A stretch of 64,000 nt of DNA from NCBI RefSeq assembly GCF_014154935.1, contig NZ_JACEHH010000011.1, forward strand, positions 1 through 64,000. The letters run 5' to 3'. A program made the position numbers and the translations under genes. Positions within the stretch are counted from its first letter, which is position 1. The number at the start of each line of letters is the position of its first letter. The notes under the pieces were generated by a model. That model made no database searches. It saw only the letters and a list, made by a program, of their open reading frames with translations, and was not told the origin of the DNA. The stretch is from Stieleria mannarensis (GTDB taxonomy: Bacteria > Planctomycetota > Planctomycetia > Pirellulales > Pirellulaceae). Of this stretch, positions 59,055-64,000 are shown piece after piece.

Positions 59055-59191
59055 CGAAACTTTTTTGACACTTCTCGCTGAACGCCACCACATTTGATTC
59101 AACACGCCCGCTGGACGACGTGGAAAGGGCCCAAAAAGGAAGAGTTTCGCCGGAGGAAGACAGATGTACTCGTGTGCTGTTTCTCTTTTCT

Positions 59192-59239
59192 CATTTTTTG
59201 ACCAACCCATTTTTTGACCAACCCATTTTTTGACCAACC
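59192..59239 (+). repeat. Three 16-bp tandem repeats
   Basis: CATTTTTTGACCAACC occurs three times head to tail without a mismatch, in the intergenic stretch between the YwiC-like and BNR genes. A slippage-prone microsatellite-like tract with no visible coding role. Confidence 0.9.
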
Positions 59240-59346
59240 TTCTCGCCCATCTCGACGCGACCAACGACGCCGATCGGTTGCAGGGACGTCACTGAACCTG
59301 CCGAGCGAAACTGAATCTCCGCAATCGGTGTCAGTGGCGATTAGCG

Positions 59347-60765
59347 ATGACGTGTCCTTTTTTAGATGATTTCATGTGCAATCAATGGACTTCGCGTCTG
59401 AAAACGACGGGTTTCTTGGCCGCCCTCTTCACGTTGCTTTCGGTCGGCTGCCTGCATGCAGCAGAGCCGATCATGGTGAAAGAGAACGGCGGATGGTGTT
59501 GGTTTCAGGGAAAACGTGCGGTCGGATGGGACGGCAAAGTCTTTTTCACTTCCATTTCCGGCGATGACCATGGGGATTGGAATGCCGGAGATCTGGTCGT
59601 GACAAAACTGAATCCGTCGAGCGGTGAAACCTCGCATTTCTGTCTGCATGCGACGCTTCAACGTGACGACCATGCCGTCGCGGGACTCTGCCTGCTCGCT
59701 GATGGGCGATTGCTGGCCGTTTACGGTAAACATGGCAACGATCATTTCCAGCGATCACGGGTCACGCTTCGTCCGGGCGATCTCAGCGAGTGGACTCAGG
59801 AGCAACAGTTTGATGTCGGGGCGGGCTACACGTACTCCAATGTTTACCGCTTGCCCGGCGAAGATGATCGCATTTTTAATTTCCATCGCGGACGCGGCTT
59901 CAACCCCAACTGCAACATTTCCGACGACGGCGGGTCGACGTGGAGCTACGGCTGGCGACTGATGCAGCGAACTTCCGCCGACCTAAGAAGCGACCCAAGG
60001 TACACGGGCATGGACGGCCGGCGACCTTATGTTTGCTATGCGAGCCATGGCCACGACGAGATCCACTTCATCGCCACCGATGACCACCCGAGGGCTTACG
60101 ACAACAGCCTGTATCACGGTTATTACAAGGCGGGCAAGTTATTGGCGTCCGACGGCACCGTCTTGGCGACCCCGTCGGCGACCAGCCAACCGCTGAAACC
60201 GCGCGCCTTCACCGAAGTGTTTGCGGGACGGGCCGACCGAGTCGCCTGGGCCAGCGACATCAAGATCGACGCGAACGGCCATCCGCGGGTCGCGTTTTCC
60301 GTCCAGGTCGACGGCGCCGCCACACGCAATCGCCGCGGTGCCGGCGGATTGGATCACCGCTATTACGATGGGCGCTGGGATGGAACGCGTTGGCACGTGC
60401 ACGAAATGGCCTATGCGGGAACCAAATTGTATTCCGGCGAAGACGACTACACGGGCTTGGTTGCGCTCGATCCACGCGACCCCGACTACGCCGTCATTTC
60501 CACCAACGCGGACCCCAATTCCGGAACGCCGCTGATCAGTCGCGCCGACGGACAACGACACTGGGAACTGTTCGCCGGCACAACCAGTGACTCGGGCGCG
60601 ACCTGGACGTGGACCGCGTTGACGAAAGATTCCAGCGTAGACAACCTGCGGCCGGTCATTGCAAACACGGAATCCGACACCCGAGTGGTCTTATGGACTC
60701 GCGGGACGCTAAGATCCTATACCGATTACCACCTCGACATCATCGCGCTGACGGTACCGCGATAG
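59347..60765 (+). CDS. Secreted BNR_4-like beta-propeller protein, possible polysaccharide lyase-related
   Basis: The 472-residue protein has a hydrophobic leader (TGFLAALFTLLSVGCLHA; SVGC might be a lipobox but lacks Leu at -3) and BNR_4-type features: NGGWCWFQGKRAVGWDGKVF, LQRDDHAVAGLCLLADGRLL, YGKHGND, Asp-boxes SDDGGSTWSYGW and TSDSGATWTW. This build is shared with seven-bladed propellers, some of which are ulvan lyases (PL24/PL25-like). A lyase role is possible but unproven. An alternative start is ATG 59374. Nearby sulfatases and the sialidase-esterase make a polysaccharide role reasonable. Confidence 0.75.
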   Translation: MTCPFLDDFMCNQWTSRLKTTGFLAALFTLLSVGCLHAAEPIMVKENGGWCWFQGKRAVGWDGKVFFTSISGDDHGDWNAGDLVVTKLNPSSGETSHFCLHATLQRDDHAVAGLCLLADGRLLAVYGKHGNDHFQRSRVTLRPGDLSEWTQEQQFDVGAGYTYSNVYRLPGEDDRIFNFHRGRGFNPNCNISDDGGSTWSYGWRLMQRTSADLRSDPRYTGMDGRRPYVCYASHGHDEIHFIATDDHPRAYDNSLYHGYYKAGKLLASDGTVLATPSATSQPLKPRAFTEVFAGRADRVAWASDIKIDANGHPRVAFSVQVDGAATRNRRGAGGLDHRYYDGRWDGTRWHVHEMAYAGTKLYSGEDDYTGLVALDPRDPDYAVISTNADPNSGTPLISRADGQRHWELFAGTTSDSGATWTWTALTKDSSVDNLRPVIANTESDTRVVLWTRGTLRSYTDYHLDIIALTVPR

Positions 60766-61149
60766 TACACTCGCCGCACGCAGGTCACCGACGCTCGCGT
60801 GTCCGGCAAACAGGATGACGCCGCAACGTTGCTGAGAACGTCTTGCTGTGCCCCGGTCGCATCTTCCACACTTCCATTTACCCTGATTTGATGCAGGCCT
60901 GGAGCCCCGCATTGATACGGATCGCCAGGGTCAGTGATCGGCGTGAGATGATTCTCGGGCAACCGATCCGACGGCCATTGGTGCAAATCCGACGGCGTAT
61001 GCCAAAACACAAATCGCCATTGCGAGACCGCGCTGAAATACTCCAGGTGGGTCGCTTTACACCTCTGCCAAAAGGCTGCCGGTAACCAATCGTGCATGTG
61101 GTCACGGGCGTACTGCGAAAGCGCTTTCATCACGACGTCGCGAGATTCA
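60766..61149. other. Non-coding region between the BNR gene and the transporter relic
   Basis: A minus-strand open frame covers most of it (DHMHDWLPAAFWQRCKATHL) but has no start signal and runs straight out of the decayed transporter. I see no gene. Confidence 0.45.
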
Positions 61150-61385
61150 TCGCCGGACGCTTGCGATGCCATGGCCAACAGCATCGCCATGAATTCTTGC
61201 TCATCGCGGTAAGTGCGGGCTGTGTACATACCGAGGGGGAAGACGAGACTCCAGTACGGAGGATCATAATGCGACTTGCTATCGCTTGATAACGTGCCGC
61301 CAAACTCCCAGTGTGATCAGCATTGGGAGACAATTCCCGTGGCCATCACCAATGCCGACAACAGAATCGCGACCAAAACCGACGT
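61150..61385 (-). pseudogene. TehA/TDT-family transporter remnant
   Basis: Three out-of-frame pieces on the reverse strand line up with the end of a tellurite-resistance/C4-dicarboxylate (TehA/SLAC1, TDT) transporter: SVLVAILLSALVMATG, then MLITLGVWRHVIKR followed by a stop, then HYDPPYWSLVFPLGMYTART. The family signature here is GVWRHVIKRFPL.YDPRYWS.VFPLGMYT. At least two frameshifts and a stop break it, and most of the roughly 350-residue protein is missing. Confidence 0.75.
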
Positions 61386-61582
61386 GTCTTCGATCGCTTC
61401 CACCGCGTGCGGTGCTGCTGTCCTTCAATACAGCAACTCTCCGGCGACACGTTCTTGCGGGTGACCGCCGGAATAGCGACCAACCTTGCGAGTCACTCAG
61501 CGCGACCGGACACCTCCTTCGCATCTTGTCGTAGGCGGCGACTTGGTCTCGCCCGTCATCGTCACAAAACTTGGCCGCTGGC

Positions 61583-61903
61583 TTAGGCATTCGGTTTCGC
61601 TCCCTTGAGCAGCAGCAACAACATCTTGGTCGGCTGATTCGCCATGATGCTGTGGGGGACGCCCGCGTCCATTCGATAGAAACTGTTCGGGCCGGCTTTG
61701 GACGCATCCTTGCCGACAGTCACGTCGGCTTCGCCGTCGATGAAGTGCATGATGGCCGGAACCGATGCCGTGTGTTCGGACAGTTCCTGACCTGCATCGA
61801 AGCCGAACAGAACGATCTTCAGTGAGTCATCCTGATGCAGTGTCTTGCTGACCGTGCTGCCGTCTTGGATCTCAATTTCGGTGGCGAGGTTGGAGATGTT
61901 CAT
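61583..61903 (-). CDS. Small cupin-domain protein
   Basis: The 106-residue single-domain cupin shows VLFGFDAGQELSEHTASVPA, IMHFIDGEADVTVG and MDAGVPHSIMANQPTKMLLL, the two cupin motifs with likely metal ligands His and Glu. Small cupins of this type often accompany nitric oxide reductase or other respiratory genes. The ATG at 61903 overlaps the stop of the truncated NO reductase (ATGA), so the two were an operon. Its product is probably cytoplasmic (no signal). Confidence 0.82.
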   Translation of the reverse strand: MNISNLATEIEIQDGSTVSKTLHQDDSLKIVLFGFDAGQELSEHTASVPAIMHFIDGEADVTVGKDASKAGPNSFYRMDAGVPHSIMANQPTKMLLLLLKGAKPNA

Positions 61904-62379
61904 GGAGAGATTCGGGGTAGAGTTGCAGGGATGGTGAGACAGAATGACGGAGAGCGTCGATCGCGGGGTTCGCTGCGTCCCGTGGACGCGTCATAATTGT
62001 TTTCATGCAATTGTCCGGCCAGTCGACCGGTAAGTTGACCTTGTTGTTCGGCACTCAATTCGTCGTGCGGCTTACCGAATTCTGCCGTTCCCCATTTGTC
62101 GAGGATGAAGACGGCTTCGCGATGCAACCAGTCCGCCGTCCAATCGAGTGCGACATAGCTGCCGTGGCCCCAGACGCTGCCGACCTGCATGCCACCCATC
62201 GGCTGCCAGACATTTTGGCCTTCGCCGATCTCCCCGCTGTCGATCAGCGTGACGCCCTCGGTGGTGACGAATTTGTCCGGAATCGGTGGCATATCCTGAA
62301 AGATGCGTGTCCCCACCCAGCCCAACACCGGAAAGGACAGGACCATCACCGCTGCGAAGGCAAGCCAAAGTTTTTTCAT
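61900..62379 (-). pseudogene. norB: Quinol-dependent nitric oxide reductase, N-terminal remnant
   Basis: From the ATG at 62379 the frame reads MKKLWLAFAAVMVLSFPVLG, then the periplasmic part typical of qNOR: DMPPIPDKFVTTEGVTLIDS, GEGQNVWQPMGGMQVGSVWG, HGSYVALDWTADWLHREAVF and FGKPHDELSAEQQGQL. After NNYDASTG the homology stops and about 18 unrelated codons follow. A full enzyme has about 750 residues with 14 helices and the heme-iron centre; here 159 codons remain, none of the catalytic subunit core. It cannot reduce NO. The gene lies directly upstream of the cupin. Confidence 0.88.
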
Positions 62380-62632
62380 GGGTGGTGCTCTCGTGGGGTT
62401 GGATTTCACGACCGGGGAGCGACCACCCCCATCTCGCCGATGCGCGAGGGACCTCCTCTGCTGGAACGGCGGCCCGGCGGCCCGCACACGAATCGCCGAA
62501 CCAGGCGACGCCCTTTCTTGCACCAAAAGGCATAGATTTAATTCGGCGAGTCAAGAGGGATTCCGGGGTGCCCAATTTCTCCGTCGCGGCGGCACCGTGG
62601 GGATGTTCACGGACGTCGGATTCCAGCCCGGT

Positions 62633-62902
62633 TCAGGCAACGTTTCGGATCGCATTTGATAACGGCACGGCGGCGAAACCGTGTTGCCGCAGCGCGGCGA
62701 TGGCGGCAGCGTCGACCCGCCCCCGTCCGGACGATTTCCAGTCGTTCCGCCGGATTTCGATTTCAGGGTCCTTGCCGCCGACGTAATCGTGAATCAATCG
62801 CCGCAGGTCGTGTTCGCTGGTCCCCTTAGGAACGATCGCATCAAAATGCATCACCGCTCCGCGAGGACCGGTCGCATAGGTATCGAAGAATTCGTACTTC
62901 AC
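62633..62902 (-). CDS. DUF2024-like small protein
   Basis: The GTG at 62902 is chosen because a perfect GGAGGAG lies 8 bases upstream; a GTG at 62923 overlaps that site. The 89-residue protein begins VKYEFFDTYATGPRG and AVMHFDAIVPKGTSEHDLR, which fits the DUF2024 pattern v.DTYv....G..MHFD..vP. The family's usual C-x-F-C-H motif is absent and the C-terminus (AALRQHGFAAVPLSN) matches only loosely. Function unknown. It is upstream of, and on the same strand as, the qNOR remnant and cupin. Confidence 0.55.
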   Translation of the reverse strand: MKYEFFDTYATGPRGAVMHFDAIVPKGTSEHDLRRLIHDYVGGKDPEIEIRRNDWKSSGRGRVDAAAIAALRQHGFAAVPLSNAIRNVA

Positions 62903-63132
62903 TTGCGTTTCTCCTCCAGTCACAAGTCAGCGAGATGCCAAACCTTGGCGTCTGCCTCTGTCAGGGCAACAGCATGCGGCGCGGCCAAACATGCACTACA
63001 GAGACATCTTTTCGGTTTCTGCACGCCGGTCTGTCAATTCATTTGCAAAAAATTTCGGCTCTTCCGCCCCACAACCGCGTCGGCCGAGCCTGCTACACTA
63101 ACGCTTTTCCGTCAGGGGTTTGCAGGAGATTC

Positions 63133-64000
63133 ATGGCAACCGACCTTGCCAATTCGACGTCCGATCAGCTGGAGATTTCGTGTCAGTCCTGTGGCGCGAA
63201 ATTGGTCTTGCAATCGCACATGCGTTCGACGCTTTGTCCGTATTGTGCGTCGCCGTCGATCGTCAGCCGTCCGCCGTCGCCGGGTCGCCCTTCGCCCACG
63301 TTTTTGGTCGGATTCGTCATCGATCACGAGCATGCGACCAACGCGGTCAAAAGCTGGATCGCCGGCAGCCACCTGTTTGCAAGATCGGATTTCAAGGCCG
63401 CCGTTCCGGAACTGACACGTGGCGTTTATCTTCCGGCTTACCTGTACGCCGCGGTGGCCAACACGCAGTACTCGGCCAGCATCGGAGAAAACTACACCGA
63501 GACGGAAACCTACACGACGACCGATTCCAAGGGCAAAACGGTCACGCGGACCCGCACGGTGACCAAAACCGAGTGGCGTCCGTTGAGCGGGAACCACTGT
63601 TGTTACGTCGTCGACGTGGTCGTCAGCGCCTCACAGGGTGTCACCAACGCGGCTTTGGAAGCCGTCGAACCGTTCGACTTGCGCGCCCTGCGACGGTATT
63701 CGGATTCCTTCATTTCCGGCTGGCTTGCCGAGGAACCCTCGCGCAGCCAAGACGATTGTTTCCGTTTGGCACACGACGAAACCATCGCCAAAGTGGGTGA
63801 CATGCTCAAGGGTTTCATGCCCGGCGATTCCCACAGCAACCTGCAATACCAAACCGACCTTTCGCACGAGGTGATCGATCTGGTGTTGCTGCCGATCTGG
63901 ACCTATGCGGTGCGATATGCCGAAGACCGGCCGCCGATTCAAATCCTGGTCAACGGCCAAACCGGACGCGTGGGAGGCAAGGTGCCGGTCTCGGCAGCCA
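63133..64000 (+). CDS. Zinc-ribbon protein, 5' part (gene runs off window)
   Basis: The ATG at 63133 has AGGAG about 5 bases upstream and the frame stays open for 289 codons to the window edge. An N-terminal four-cysteine zinc ribbon (EISCQSCGAKLVL and TLCPYCASPS) is followed by SWIAGSHLFARSDFKAAVPE, GVYLPAYLYAAV, a Thr-rich insert (TETETYTTTDSKGKTVTRTR) and VLLPIWTYAVRYAEDRPPI, ILVNGQTGRVGGKVP. This is the pattern of TFIIB-type zinc-ribbon proteins whose C-terminus (not visible) usually carries membrane helices. Function unknown. Confidence 0.72.
   Translation, partial: MATDLANSTSDQLEISCQSCGAKLVLQSHMRSTLCPYCASPSIVSRPPSPGRPSPTFLVGFVIDHEHATNAVKSWIAGSHLFARSDFKAAVPELTRGVYLPAYLYAAVANTQYSASIGENYTETETYTTTDSKGKTVTRTRTVTKTEWRPLSGNHCCYVVDVVVSASQGVTNAALEAVEPFDLRALRRYSDSFISGWLAEEPSRSQDDCFRLAHDETIAKVGDMLKGFMPGDSHSNLQYQTDLSHEVIDLVLLPIWTYAVRYAEDRPPIQILVNGQTGRVGGKVPVSAA

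Noticed and set aside
58947-59264. 105-codon minus-strand frame across the 16-bp tandem repeats
   Set aside because: It is an antisense reading of the YwiC-like gene end and the repeat tract; no ribosome site or family motif.
61130-61707. Minus-strand frames of 67 and 142 codons near the cupin
   Set aside because: They are frame-shifted readings across the TehA-type relic and the cupin gene, with no start signals.

Overview
The window looks like a piece of a marine planctomycete chromosome, most likely Pirellulaceae (Rhodopirellula or a close relative). This is inferred from gene content, not from a search: an Acidobacteria/Planctomycetes-type ECF sigma factor beside a Ser/Thr kinase, S1 sulfatases, a PSD1-type cytochrome protein with a PPC-domain protein and a DUF1501 protein, twin-arginine Gfo/Idh oxidoreductases, and a giant secreted protein with an LEPR-like N-terminal motif (LERRDLLAA) and a dockerin-like C-terminus.

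Layout. 1-104: start of an RNA ligase gene leaving the window on the minus strand. 0.6-4.3 kb: a kinase gene broken by an internal deletion and frameshift, then an intact ECF sigma gene. 4.3-5.6 kb: non-coding sequence with a decayed oxidoreductase fragment. 5.6-10.7 kb: a sulfatase operon, with a double-sulfatase fusion, a second sulfatase whose signature has Lys instead of Arg, and a dead third sulfatase. 11.0-40.3 kb (minus): one uninterrupted reading frame of 9,761 codons, a modular S8 protease / RTX / beta-propeller / beta-helix / malectin / nidogen-like / GDSL-like / dockerin protein. 40.7-49.1 kb: PSD1 cytochrome, PPC protein, DUF1501 protein and two Gfo/Idh oxidoreductases. 49.3-53.4 kb: pstSCAB phosphate transporter with a candidate Pho box and no phoU. 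53.5-57.2 kb: a catalytically dead pyruvate kinase homologue (minus) and a sialidase-like/esterase fusion. 57.2-62.9 kb: a gene graveyard (shrunken protoporphyrinogen oxidase, TehA-type transporter, truncated quinol NO reductase) mixed with intact YwiC-like, BNR, cupin and DUF2024-like genes. 63.1 kb to the end: a zinc-ribbon protein running off the window.

How the parts fit. The sulfatases, the sialidase-like/esterase fusion, the BNR_4-like protein and the giant modular protein together suggest a surface or secreted apparatus for sulfated polysaccharides, with high-affinity phosphate uptake nearby. The 58-62 kb block reads as an eroded nitric-oxide/nitrate respiration locus. Two kinds of dispersed repeat recur between genes: a palindromic element (three copies) and a nested inverted-repeat element (one copy plus a fragment). 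In two cases they have become part of a coding sequence, giving one gene its stop codon and another part of its leader. No tRNA, rRNA, CRISPR array, phage or insertion sequence was recognised.
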